Of a DNA stretch of 64,000 bases, positions 21,569 through 32,402 are shown piece after piece. The stretch covers positions 111,912,189 to 111,976,188 of the forward strand of contig NC_058523.1 of the NCBI RefSeq assembly GCF_904849725.1, given 5' to 3'. The notes beneath the pieces were generated by a model that saw only the letters and a list, made by a program, of their open reading frames with translations, was not told the origin of the DNA and made no database searches. This DNA comes from Hordeum vulgare subsp. vulgare (taxonomy: Eukaryota > Streptophyta > Magnoliopsida > Poales > Poaceae). The position numbers and the translations under genes were made by a program. Numbering within the stretch: the stretch's first letter is position 1; each line of letters begins with the position of its first letter.

Positions 21569-22640
21569 TACTCCCAAGGTGGGAAGTAACCATCTCCGGG
21601 GTACTCCGGAGTGTACTGAGGGTGCCACTGCTAGGTGAGCTCCTCTGGCTCCCACTGATAAACTGGCGTCTGGTACTCGACTGGTAGCTCGGGCACGGGC
21701 GCCTGTGGTGGCGCTATGCCCCAATATGCTTAGATGTCCGAGGGCATAATAATGTACCTGCCTAGATGAAGATTGAACAAAGAAGGAGCAGGCGAAGTAA
21801 TAGTCTCACGAGTACCCTGACTAAATACCAAGTTATAAATCATCCTCTTATTGATATCTTTGTCAAGAAAGTCATGGCGAACCATGCTATCATAATCTAG
21901 ATATCTCTCACGAAAAGCATCTCTTCTTCCTCGTGCATTCTAATAGGTATCTCTAAATGTCTCGCAAGACGGGTAGCATAGATACCTCCATAAACAGCGC
22001 CTTTAGTACGGTTCGTGTTCAACCGTTGAGCCACTATAGCGCCCAAGCTATAAGTTTTATCATTGTAAAGAGCTTCACGCAAGACCGCAAGATCTGGGAA
22101 GCTGAGAGTTCCAGCTTTACCACGGCCAATCAAACATTTTCCCACGAATAATGAGAAGTACCGAAGCACGGGAAAATGTATGCTAGCAACTCTAGCGCAA
22201 GATACTCCTCTCTCCTCTCCTACATCAATAGTATCAATGAAAGCCTCCAAGTCCCGTGGACGAGGTTCATGAATATCCCCAACATAAGGTAATTTGCAGA
22301 CATTGTAAAAATCCTGAAGTGACATGCGCTGGGGGATATCATATAACTTGAACTCAACCATAGGAGGGTTCTTCCTTGGATAGAAATTAAAGCTTTGCAC
22401 GAAAATATTAGTGAGGAGGAGGTATTGTGGACACTTATCTTCAACAAATGCGGTAAGGCCTGCGTTCTCCACCAAGTAATAAAAACCCTCATAAAGTCCG
22501 GCGACACGTAAGAACACATCGCTTGGCCACTCGCACGCTCGAACTTCTGCAACTCGGGGGACCGGATACTTGGGTTTCTTCTTCTCATTTTCGTTATCCT
22601 TGGGGTCACGGCTTGAAGAGCCTCTTTGGAACCTCCTCAT
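21569..22640 (-). pseudogene. GYP-A extra ORF, ATHILA-ORF1/plant-mobile-domain-like, broken
   Basis: The ATG at 22640 opens 247 codons to 21897. The N-terminus is basic (RRFQRGSS, KKPKYP). The body has FYYLVENAGLTAFVEDKCPQ, FKLYDIPQRMSLQDFY and GGIYATRLARHLEIPIR, an architecture like the ATHILA ORF1/plant mobile domain proteins of Gypsy elements. The function is unknown. A frameshift near 21905 ends the frame. The continuation to 21569, in another frame, has two further stops and ends in a Pro/Gln/Tyr-rich tail. GYP-B has a shortened relative. The family's reading frame was evidently once maintained, but this copy is dead. Confidence 0.65.
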
Positions 22641-22959
22641 CTTTTCCTTTTTCTTTCTCTAAAAATTTCTGAAATTTTTAGTGACTCAAAGGAAAAGTGA
22701 ACAAGGCTCAATGAAACTCATAGCAATTACTCCTTCAAGTGCCTAGAGGCCATATCATGCATCAAAACTACTTGGGACCAGCTAAAATTAGCATGCAAAG
22801 CTTAAGAACAGGGTCACCAAGGCAGCAAAAATACGCAACGAACAAGGCACTAGAGCAAAAACTAATTGGACCAATGGAGGAGTCACATACCAAGGAACAA
22901 TTCCCCCAAAATAGTTTGGTGAATGGAGCTTTGCACAAGGAGATCGAAAATCGCAGCAA

Positions 22960-23290
22960 GAAGAGCAAGAACACGGGTTTGAGCTATAGAATGAAATTTT
23001 CTGGAGGTAGGAGAAGGCGATGGGAGCTGGAATAAGTGGAGGGGGACACGTGGGCTCCACAAGCCTGGTAGGCGCGGCCAGGGGGGTGCCCGCGCCTCCT
23101 GGGCTTATGGCCCACTGGTGCATCCCCCTGACTAGCTCTCGATCTCAGATTTTTTCAAAAATTCCAGAAAAAATCATACTTGATTTTCAGGGCATTTGAA
23201 GAACTTTTATTTTCGGGACACCTTTCTAAGGGACGCAAAAAGTAGAAAATAGGAAAAACTAAAGTTAATCTATCATTTTTCTTCTAAGCA
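22960..23290 (-). promoter_or_regulatory. LTR-like internal module of GYP-A upstream of the extra ORF
   Basis: On the minus strand the order AAAAGTTCT, CCTGAAAAT, GATTTTTTCTGGAAT, then the GC-rich inverted repeat (23046-23110) and CCAGCTC..CCAGAAAA follows the same order as 19515-19290 of its own LTR. It may be a duplicated promoter. The LTR's TATA box is not conserved here, so activity is uncertain. Confidence 0.5.
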
Positions 23291-23439
23291 ACCGAAGGTA
23301 AAGGTTTGGAGCAGAGGGTTGTGACTCCTAGATTCATCCATCTCATGGTCATCAAAAGAAATCCGTCAATGAGGTTGATCAAGTCTCCTTGACAAACTTT
23401 TTTCGAATCGCATAAAACCGGAGATTTTTCAAATAGTCA

Positions 23440-24550
23440 CTAGGTTACCTCAATGGGGATGTGCATATCCCCAACAAGCAAATCATACTTCATCTTAAGG
23501 TATAGGGCATTCGAAGCTCCCAATAAGAATCGATGAAGTTTTTTCAATAGCATTGATGCAATGTACTCGATATTGTTTCTTTGGAAAGTGCACCGTATGC
23601 TGATTACCATTGACATGGAAAGTGACATTGCCTTTGTTGCAATCAATAACAGCCCCTGCAGTGTTTAAAAAGGGTCTTCCAAGGATGACCGCCATGGCAT
23701 CATCCTCGGGAATATCCAGAATAACAAAGTCTGTTAATATAGTAACGTTAGCAACCACAACAGGCACATCCTCGCAAATGCCGATAGGCAAAGCAGTTGA
23801 TTTGTCGGCCATTTCCAAGGAGATTTCAGTGGGTGTAAACTTATCCAATTCAAGTCTACGGTAAAGAGAGAGAGGCATAACACTAACACCGGCTCCAAGA
23901 TCGCATAAAGCAGTTCTAACATAGTTTCCTTTAATGGAGCAAGGTATATTGGGCACTCCGGGATCACCTAGTTTCTTAGGAGTTCCACCCTTGAAGGTGT
24001 AATTAGCGAGCATGGTGGAGATCTTAACCTCAGGTATCCTTCTCTTATTAGTCACAATATTCTTCATGTACTTAGCATAAGGAGACATTTTGAGCATATC
24101 TGTCAAACACATTTGCAGAAAGACAGGTCTAATCATTTCAACAAATCGCTCAAAATCCTCATCGTCCTTTTTCTTGGATGGTTTGGGAGGAAAGGGCATG
24201 GGTTTCAGAAACCATGGTTCCCTTTCTTTACCATGCTTCCTAGCAATGAAGTCGTTCTTATCGTATCTCCTATTCTTAGGTTGTGGGTTATCAAGATCAA
24301 CTGGTTCAATCTCCACACCCTTACCATTGCTAGGTTGAGCATCAACATGAACACCACTATCGATATTATAATTAGGCTCATGTTCATCACCAGATTGTGT
24401 TTCGGCATCAGAGATAGAGATATCATTTGGATTCTCAGGTGCAACAGCAACAGGTTTGCTAGCATGCAAGTTCCTATCATCTTTCTTTTTTCTTCCTATC
24501 ACCAGGATGACTAGGTGCATCAGTGCTAACTCCTTGAGAATCTTGTTCAA
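23440..24550 (-). pseudogene. GYP-A aspartic protease region, C-terminus frameshifted
   Basis: Retropepsin-like protease that would cleave the gag polyprotein. The frame 24550-23495 has ALCDLGAGVSVMPLSLYRRL with the catalytic Asp-Leu-Gly, and ILGRPFLNTAGAVID downstream. Relative to GYP-B a short deletion at about 23500 ends the frame early. The missing KMKYDL..HIPIEVT tail is in another frame (23440-23494). The protease frame is +1 relative to gag. A Lys/Asp-rich linker precedes the domain. Confidence 0.75.
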
Positions 24551-26123
24551 TTATCTTAGGATGACCCTCAGGATACAAAGGTTCCTGGGTCATTCTACCA
24601 CCTCTAGTGACGACTGTGACAGAATTGTCATTCAACTCATTGAGCAAGTCATTTTGAGCCTTAAGTACTTGTTCTACTTGAGTAGTAACCATAGAGTCAT
24701 GTTTACTCAAAAGCTTAAGATCATTGACGTTTCTATCCACACAAGCACTTAAATGACTAAGCATACGAGCATTCTGTTCCAATTGTCTGCTAACATAATC
24801 ATTGAAACTTTGTTGTTTGGCAACAAAGTTATCAAATTCATCTAGGCATAAGCTAGCAGGTATATCAAAAGGAATATCACTCTCATTGAATCTACGAAGA
24901 GAATTTACCTCTACTACCTGTGTCGGGTTATCAAGACCATGGATCTCTTCGATAGGTGGTAGGTTTTTGACATCTTCAGATTTAATGCCTTTCTCTTTCA
25001 TAGATTTCTTAGCTTCTTGCATATCTTCAGGACTGAGGAATAGAATACCTCTTTTCTTCGGAGTTGGCTTCGGAGGTGGTTCGGGAATAGTCCAAGCATT
25101 CTCATTGCACAAGATATTATTCAATAGAATCTCAGCTTGTTCCACAGTTCGTTCCCTGAAAACACAACCAGCACAACTATCTAGGTGGTCCCTAGAAGTA
25201 TCGGCTAGTCCATTATAGAAGATATCAAGTATTTCATTCTTCTCAAGAGGGTGATCGGGGAAAGCATTCAGCAGCTCGACAAGCCTCCCCCAAGCTTGTG
25301 GGAGACTCTCTTCTTCAACTTGCACAAAGTTATATATATCCTGCAAGGCAGCTTGTTTCTTATGGGCAGGAAAATATTTCTCAGAGAAGTAGTAGATCAT
25401 ATCTTGAGGACTACGCACACAACCAGGAGCAAGAGAAGTGAACCAAGTCTTAGCACCATCCTTTAGCGAGAAAGGAAACAACTTAAGGATATAGTAGTGG
25501 CAAATCTTTTCCTCACTCATGAATAGGGTGGCTATATCGTGCAGCTTAGTAAGATGTGCTACAACCGTTTCAGACTCATAACCATGAAACGGATCAGATT
25601 CGACCAGAGTGATTAACTCAGGATCGACAGAGAATTCATAATCCTTATCGGTCACAAAGATAGGCGAAGTAGCAAACTTCGGGTCGTATTTCATCCTAGC
25701 GTTCAGAGATTTTTCTTTCCACTTGCGCAATAATTTCTCAAGATCATAGCTATCCTTACAAGCAAGAAAGTCCCCAGCTACCTCTCCCTCCATAACATAA
25801 CCCTCAGGTATATCAGGCAGTTCATATCTAGGAGAGCTAGTTCTAACAGGTGAAACAACATGTTCTACTTCAATAATTTCAGCAGTTTCAGAAGTATCAT
25901 CACATTCAGCAGCAACTCTAGCATTTTGTGCATCAAGGAATGCACCTAGTGGCAAAGCAGTATCAAGCAAAGCATCATCACAAGCATCATGGATAGCAGA
26001 AGTAGCATCATCAAGCACACACGACATATCAAAATTTCTAGCACGCGGTGGTGTCACAAACTTACTCATAACTGAAGGTGAATCAAGTGCAGAGCTAGAT
26101 GGCAGTTCCTTACCTGTCCTCAT
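24477..26123 (-). CDS. GYP-A gag protein, 548 codons
   Basis: Capsid-type gag of a Gypsy element. The retrotransposon-gag core at about residues 190-330 contains LFPFSLKDGAKTWFTSLAPG and AWGRLVELLNAFPDHPL. No zinc knuckle is seen. Downstream is a Pro/Lys-rich linker and a coiled stretch (FVAKQQSFNDYVSRQLEQ). The original start lies about 50 bp upstream and is cut off by a one-base loss, so the frame now starts at an internal ATG. The end runs out of frame before the protease through an extra base in an A-run near 24490. Confidence 0.8.
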   Translation of the reverse strand: MRTGKELPSSSALDSPSVMSKFVTPPRARNFDMSCVLDDATSAIHDACDDALLDTALPLGAFLDAQNARVAAECDDTSETAEIIEVEHVVSPVRTSSPRYELPDIPEGYVMEGEVAGDFLACKDSYDLEKLLRKWKEKSLNARMKYDPKFATSPIFVTDKDYEFSVDPELITLVESDPFHGYESETVVAHLTKLHDIATLFMSEEKICHYYILKLFPFSLKDGAKTWFTSLAPGCVRSPQDMIYYFSEKYFPAHKKQAALQDIYNFVQVEEESLPQAWGRLVELLNAFPDHPLEKNEILDIFYNGLADTSRDHLDSCAGCVFRERTVEQAEILLNNILCNENAWTIPEPPPKPTPKKRGILFLSPEDMQEAKKSMKEKGIKSEDVKNLPPIEEIHGLDNPTQVVEVNSLRRFNESDIPFDIPASLCLDEFDNFVAKQQSFNDYVSRQLEQNARMLSHLSACVDRNVNDLKLLSKHDSMVTTQVEQVLKAQNDLLNELNDNSVTVVTRGGRMTQEPLYPEGHPKIIEQDSQGVSTDAPSHPGDRKKKER

Positions 26124-26217
26124 AGTTGAGGCAAGAATTTAGTTTTTGGATCTCTTGGATTCCTCATAGTGATCAACAGACGTAAATCCCAAGTGAATCA
26201 GAGAATAGAGCTAGGCC

Positions 26218-26235
26218 TCCCCGGCAACGGCACCA
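26218..26235 (-). other. GYP-A primer-binding site (tRNA-Asp type)
   Basis: On the minus strand TGGTGCCGTTGCCGGGGA, 11 bases inside the LTR end. Plant Gypsy elements often use this tRNA-Asp complement. One base differs from GYP-B. Confidence 0.75.
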
Positions 26236-26246
26236 GAAAATAGTCT

Positions 26247-29200
26247 TGATAACCCACAAGTATAGGGGATCGCAACCGTTTTTGAGGGTAGAGTATTCAA
26301 CCCAAATTTGTTGATTCGACACAAGGGGAAGCAAAAGAATATTCTCGAGTATTAGCAGTTGAGTTGCCAATTCAACCACACCTGAAAGACTTAGTATCTG
26401 CAGCAAAGTATCAGTAACAAAGTAGTGTGATAGCAACAGTAGAAACAGTAATAGTAGCAGAAGTGAGAGCAGTAGCGGTAGCAGTAGCAGCAGTGACAAC
26501 AGTAGTGGCAAAGTAACGTAGCAAGGACTAGTAGTAAAAACTCGTAGGCATTGGATCAGTGATGGATAATTATGCCGAATGACATTCATCATGCAATAGT
26601 TATAACATGGGGAGATATGTAACTAGCTCCAGTTCGTCAATATAATGTAGGCATGCATTCCATATATAGTCATATGTGCTTATGGAAAAGAACTTGCATG
26701 ACATCTATTGTCCATCCCTCCCGTGGCAGCGGGGTCCTAATGGAAACTACGGGATATTAAGGTTCCCTTTTAATAGAGAACCGGAACAAAGCATTAGCAG
26801 TTAGTGAATACATGAACTCCTCATACTATGGCCATCTCCGGGAGTGGTTCCGGCTATTGTCACTTCGGGGTTGCCGGGTCATAACACATAGTAGGTGAGT
26901 ACAACTTAAAAGATAGGATCAAGAACACACATATATTGACGAGAACATAATAGGTTCAGATCTGAAATCATGGCACTCGGGCCCTAGTGACAAGCATTAA
27001 GCATTGCAAAGCAGTAGCAACATCAATCTCAGAAGATAGTGGATACTAGGGATCAATCCCCATCAAAACTAACTCGATTACATGATAGATCTCATCCAAC
27101 CCATCACCGTCCAGCAAGCCTACGATGAGATTACTCACGAATGGTGAAGAGCATCATGGAATTGGCGATGAAGGAAGGTTGATGATGACGACGGTGACGA
27201 TCTCCCCTCTCCAGAGCTCAGAACGGACTCCAGATCTGCCATCCAGAGGAAGAATAGGTGGTGGCGGCGCCTCCGTATCGTAAAACGCGATGAACTCTTC
27301 TCCTTGATTTTTTTCTGGGCGAAAAAGGCTAAATAGAGCTGGAGTTGGAGGCGGCGGAGCCCCGAGGGCCCCACTGTTGGGGAACGTCGCATGGGAAACA
27401 AAAATTTTCCTACGCGCACGAAGACCTATCATGGTGATGTCCATCTACGAGAGGGGATGTGTGATCTACGTACCCTTGTAGACCGTACAGCAGAAGCGTT
27501 AGTGAACGCGGTTGATGTAGTGGAACGTCCTCACGTCCCTCGATCCGCCCCGCGAACCGTCCCGCGATCAGTCCCACGATCTAGTGCCGAACGGACGGCA
27601 CCTCCGCGTTCAGCACACGTACAACTCAACGATGATCTCGGCCTTCTTGATCCAGCAAGAGAGACGGAGAGGTAGAAGAGTTCTCCGGCAGCGTGACGGC
27701 GCTCCGGAGGTTGGTGATGATCTTGTCTCAGTAGGGCTCCGCCCGAGCTCCGCAGAAACACGATCTAGAGGAAAAACCGTGGAGGTATGTGGTCGGGCTG
27801 CCGTGGAAAAGTCGTCTCAAATCTGCCCTAAAACCTCCGTATATATAGGTGGGAGAGGGGGAGCCTTGCCTTGGGGCTCAAGGAGCCCCAAGGGGGTCGG
27901 CCGAACCAAGGGGGAAGGTCTCCCCCTCCCAAACCGAGTCCTACATGGTTTGGAAGGTGGAGTCCTTCTTCCCTTTCCCACCTCCTCCTTTTTTTCTTTT
28001 CTCTTTGATTTTTCTTCCAATGCGCATAGGGCACTTTTGGGCTGTCCCACCAGCCCACTAAGGGCTGGTTTGCCACCCTCAAGCCCTATGGGCTTCCCCG
28101 GGTGGGTTGCCCCCCCGGTGAACTCCCGGAACCCATTCGTCATTCCCGGTACATTCCCGGTAACTCCGAAAACCTTCCGGTAATCAAATGAGGTCATCCT
28201 ATATATCAATCTTCGTTTCCGGACCATTCCGGAAACCCTCGTGACGTCCGTGATCTCATCCGGGACTCTGAACAACATTTGGTAACCAACCATATAACTC
28301 AAATACGCATAAAACAACGTCGAACCTTAAGTGTGCAGACCCTGCGGGTTCGAGAACTATGTAGACATGACCCGAGAGACTCCTCGGTCAATATCCAATA
28401 GCGGGACCTGGATGCCCATATTGGATCCTACACATCCTACGAAGATCTTATCGTTTGAACCTCAGTGCCAAGGATTCATATAATCCCGTATGTCATTCCC
28501 TTTGTCCTTCGGTATGTTACTTGCCCGAGATTCGATCGTCAGTATCCGCATACCTATTTCAATCTCGTTTACCGGCAAGTCTCTTTACTCGTTCCGTAAT
28601 AAAAGATCCCGCAACTTACACTAAGTCACATTGCTTGCAAGGCTTGTGTGTGATGTTGTATTACCGAGTGGGCCCCGAGATACCTCTCCGTCACACGGAG
28701 TGACAAATTCCAGTCTCGATCCATACTAACTCAACTAACACCTTTGGAGATACCTGTAGAGCATCTTTATAGTCACCCAGTTACGTTGCGACGTTTGATA
28801 CACACAAAGCATTCCTCCGGTGTCAGTGAGTTATATGATCTCATGGTCATAGGAACAAATACTTGACACGCAGAAAACAGTAGCAACAAAATGACACGAT
28901 CAACATGCTACGTCTATTAGTTTGGGTCTAGTCCATCACATGATTCTCCTAATGATGTGATCCCATTATCAAGTAACAACACTTGCCTATGGCCAGGAAA
29001 CCTTGGCCATCTTTGATCAACGAGCTAGTCAACTAGAGGCTTACTAGGGACAATGTTTTGTCTATGTATCCACACAAGTATTGTGTTTCCAATCAATACA
29101 ATTATAGCATGGATAATAAACGATTATCATGAACAAAGAAATATAATAATAACTAATTTATTATTGCCTCTAGGGCATATTTCCAACACCCACAAGCCTG

Positions 29201-29479
29201 CTAGGCACGGCCAGGGGGGCCTGCGCCTCCTGGGCTTGTGGGCTCCTCGCTCCACGCCTCCGGTTGATTCTTGCGCCAGTATTTTTTTATATTTTCCACA
29301 AAAAATCCTCGTAAATTTCTAGGTCATTCCTAAAACTTTTATTTCTGCGCAAAAAGAACACCATGGCAATTCTGCTGAAAACAGCGTTAGTCCGGGTTAG
29401 TTCCATTCAAATCATGCAAATTAGAGTCCAAAACAAGGGCAAAAGAGTTTGGAAAAGTAGATACGATGGAGACGTATCA
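26247..29479 (-). repeat. 5' LTR of GYP-A, split by a solo LTR
   Basis: Made of 26247-27374 and 29194-29479, interrupted by the BARE/WIS-type solo LTR. The break falls at the CCCACAAGCC arm of the GC-rich inverted repeat. Otherwise it is collinear with 18247-19642. Confidence 0.85.
27375..29188 (-). mobile_element. Solo LTR, BARE1/WIS/Angela type (Copia)
   Basis: The ends TGTTGGGGAACGTCGCATGG and GGGCATATTTCCAACA are the recognisable termini of this very abundant Triticeae family. The TSD is CCCAC at 27370-27374 and 29189-29193. The 1814-bp length fits one LTR. TATATATA on the minus strand at about 27838-27846 is the likely LTR promoter box. No internal sequence remains, which implies LTR-LTR recombination. 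Confidence 0.92.
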
Positions 29480-30511
29480 CTATCCAACAGCGACATAAAA
29501 TCTTAAGAACATGCAGTTAGAAAATGCCAATGATATAGAGAAGTGAGACCTCTATGAATGAAGAACCGTCAAAAACTTCCAACATCGAAAACATCATAGA
29601 AGACGCATATGGATTCCGTTTTTGATGAAGTCAAGCTTGTCATGAAGATGACCATAAGCTCTAAAATTCACAAAGAGAAACACCAAACAAGAACCAAGAA
29701 ATATGATGCAAGGATGCAAATGGTTTGAGCTCTCAAGAAACGATACGATCAAGCTACTCACTTGAGAGCCCCCCTTGACAGTACGACAATCTATCCTAAA
29801 ATAGAAAACCTATCAAGGGCTAACCTATACCTTGCACCTAGTCCTCTTGAGCTAGATGATGATGATCTTGGCTTCCTCAAGATGGACCACCTTTCTTGAT
29901 TGCCTTGGTTTGACGTAGACTAGTTGATTGCTCCCCCATACTCACTATGGGTGAGCCACTCTTCAGCACATCTTCACAAGTCCATTGCCACCACAATGGA
30001 CGACAAGCTTCAAGCATGATGTCTTCGTGATGCTCCACTTGAACTTGCACACCGCAATCTTGATGACGATCACCACTTGATGTCATCCTTCAAAGGTTGA
30101 ATGAGATCTTCCTCTTGACGCAAACCCATGAAGACACACCTAACCCCACATAGAACTCTCACAAGGACCATGGGTTAGTACACAAAAGCGTTATGGACAA
30201 TGTTTACCATACCATGGGATCACTTGATCCCTCTCGGTACATCTTGTACACTTTGTGTGTTGATCATCTTGATTTACTCTTTGCTTAGTCTTGATCAACC
30301 TTGTGTCTTTATGACCAATCTTTGGATAATACCTTGAATACCACCTTGGTCATCATATAAACTCCTTGACACCAACAGATGGACTTCAAGAAGTGCCTAT
30401 GGACAAATCCTTCGAATATAACTTAAGGCAACCATTAGTCCATAGGGATTGTCATCAATTACCAAAACCATATATGGAGAAATATGCTCTAACAGCGTGG
30501 GGGTGAAAGTG

Positions 30512-31876
30512 TGTTATATCAACTACAGGGGGGGGGGGGGAATAGGCGATTTTTACAATTTCATCATTGAGGAAATTCCTAGTGAGGAAAGTCCTCAGTC
30601 ATGAAGTGAGTGCAGCGGAAATAGTACTTAGCCACGAGTGCAAAAACGTCCACAGCAAAGTACTCAACGCGAATTAAGAGAATTGGTTTGCACAGATCAC
30701 GAGTACAGGATAAGCAGGTGAAGAATAACCCAGGTGAAGAATTTTAGGTGAGGAATTCAGAGAAAGTCTTCAGTCAAATTCTTCAAACAATATAGATGAA
30801 AGTCTTCAACATGCTATTGAGGAAATAGAACCAGTAGCTCGATGAAGACAGTTGTTGATGACCCAATTCCAATTTCTGTGACAGTTGTACGTCTCGTTTG
30901 GAGCGGCTTGGTATTGAAACCAAAGGACACACAGTCCCTACCGTATTCTCCTTGAGCTAAGGACACACAATCCTCGCCCAACACTCGTGGTAAGTCTTCA
31001 GGGCAGACTTCCAAACCCTCACAAACTTGGTCACCCAACGATCCACAATTGAGTGCTGGATGTTCTAGACCATGACGCCTAGCCGTCTGGAGGATGCACA
31101 GTCCTCAAAGGTAACAAGCGTCGGTTCCACACAGGAATAACTTCTTCAGTGATGCTCAATCACTTGGGTTTTGGTTTGGGTTTGGGTGTTTGGGGTATTT
31201 CCTCACTTGACGATTTTCGCTCAAAGGCTCTGAGAAATTTGGGTTGCTCTAAATGATAAATGTTTGTTTCTCTCAGAGCAGCCAACCAATTAGTGGTTGT
31301 GGGGGGGGGGTATTTATAGCGTGGGAGCATCTCGACATGATATTACGTAAATGCCCTTTAATAATATGACCGTTGGGTGGTTAAGATCTGGGATAGGTGG
31401 CGCATGGCACGACAATGGTCGGAACTTTCAACTGTGAAAGTCCTCATGTCTCTCATCTTCCTCACTTTGAGGATTTGGTAGGTGTAGGTTTGGGTTGAGA
31501 AATATGAGGAAATTCTTTCCATAGTTTTACCTTGACCCCCTTTAACAGTACGGTGTTCCTATGACTCAAGGATAAATAAAATGAAATGGAAAGAGTCTTC
31601 AAGCTTCAAAGTATTCAGAGTATTTTCTTCGGGACACACCGAACTCCTCATCTTCAATATCTTCATGAGGAATATGAATTTCTTCGCGATCAAAGTCTTC
31701 AAGGAATGAACAAAGTCTTCACCCAAAGACATACATTTTTAGGGGTCGATATTCATCAAATAACTCAAAATCCTCAGCGACTTATAGAGCTTGTGTACAC
31801 TTACAAACATATCAGTCTCTTAACCTATAAGTCTTCAAACCACCAAAATCACTATGGGGCACTAGATGCACTTACA
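30512..31876 (-). repeat. 3' LTR of SIRE-1
   Basis: 1365 bp. In element sense it starts TGTAAGTGCATCTAGTGCCC at 31876 and ends TATAACA at 30512. A G-run at about 30529-30541 is followed by GAATAGGCG, as near the COP-1 LTR end. A second G-run lies at about 31302. Confidence 0.75.
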
Positions 31877-31893
31877 ATCTCCCCCTTTTTGGT
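31877..31893 (-). other. SIRE-1 polypurine tract
   Basis: On the minus strand CCAAAAAGGGGGAGAT immediately before the TGTAAGTGC LTR start. This is a classic position and composition for plus-strand priming. Confidence 0.85.
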
Positions 31894-32402
31894 GGTTGAT
31901 GACAAATAGGTTAAGTTTTCAATGGCGATAATAATATGAAATGTAAGTACAAAGTTTGAGAAATTTGAAGGCAAGATACAGAGAAACTCCCCCTAAAGAT
32001 GTGCATGTTTTGAGGAATTTGCGTTGAAGAGCAAATGCACATTGATGATTTATATCATGGACATCTCCCCCTGTATCTTCTAATTCATGCATGCATTTGA
32101 CATATAGTATGAGGAATTTGAAAGGCATGATGAAAAATGGTGTCTAATGAATTTCAACATGCATGCATTAATTAACTTGAGGAATAATCATGCAAGGAAA
32201 AACGTTCAAAATTGTCAAAACACCATCGGGATTAAGTTACAACTCATTACATCAAACACTTGAGAAGAAAAAGAGTTTGTAACTTAATAAAGTTTATAAG
32301 CCCATAAATTTAACCCGCTTGAAGACTAACTCTCAGATTTCCCCCCTTTGTTATCAAGTGACGAAAAGGGACGAAACTGAGGACTAACGCCCATTAAGAA
32401 CT
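31894..32402 (-). other. SIRE-1 spacer between env-like region and polypurine tract
   Basis: Non-coding, AT-rich, with further short purine runs on the minus strand (for example near 31990, 32065 and 32340) that resemble secondary polypurine tracts. Confidence 0.45.

Larger units (their letters stand above)
18247..29479 (-). mobile_element. Non-autonomous Gypsy gag-pro element with extra ORF (GYP-A)
   Basis: The LTRs begin TGATAAC and end GACGTATCA on the plus strand. The TSD is CTATC at 18242-18246 and 29480-29484. Order on the minus strand: 5' LTR, tRNA-Asp-type primer site, gag, aspartic protease, an LTR-like internal module, an ATHILA-ORF1-like ORF, a non-coding tail, polypurine tract, 3' LTR. 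RT, RNase H and integrase are absent. GYP-B in this window is a relative with the same layout. Confidence 0.85.
12634..30494 (-). mobile_element. Non-autonomous gag-only Copia-like LTR retrotransposon (COP-1), with nested insertions
   Basis: The plus-strand ends are TGAAAGGACG at 12634 and CTCTAACA at 30494. The 5-bp duplication GCGTG lies at 12629-12633 and 30495-30499. Subtracting the nested GYP-A leaves about 6.6 kb. A tRNA-iMet-type primer site sets the minus orientation. The interior between the LTRs is only about 2.6 kb and encodes a gag-like protein with zinc knuckles. There is no protease, integrase or RT, so movement needed enzymes from a partner. A Copia affiliation is inferred from the UBN2-like gag and from the shared LTR-end motif with SIRE-1. 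Confidence 0.8.
16916..30494 (-). repeat. 5' LTR of COP-1 (right copy), split by GYP-A
   Basis: Made of 16916-18246 and 29485-30494, joined across the CTATC duplication of GYP-A, about 2.3 kb in all. The first part repeats 12634-13970 closely and the second repeats 13971-14275 and then runs on to the TCTAACA end. Palindromic GAGCGGTACTACCGCT-like units recur at 18010-18165. Confidence 0.8.

Noticed and set aside
27584..28317. ORFs of 166-199 codons on both strands in the BARE/WIS-type LTR
   Set aside because: Overlapping opposite-strand frames within a known LTR, low complexity, no domain.
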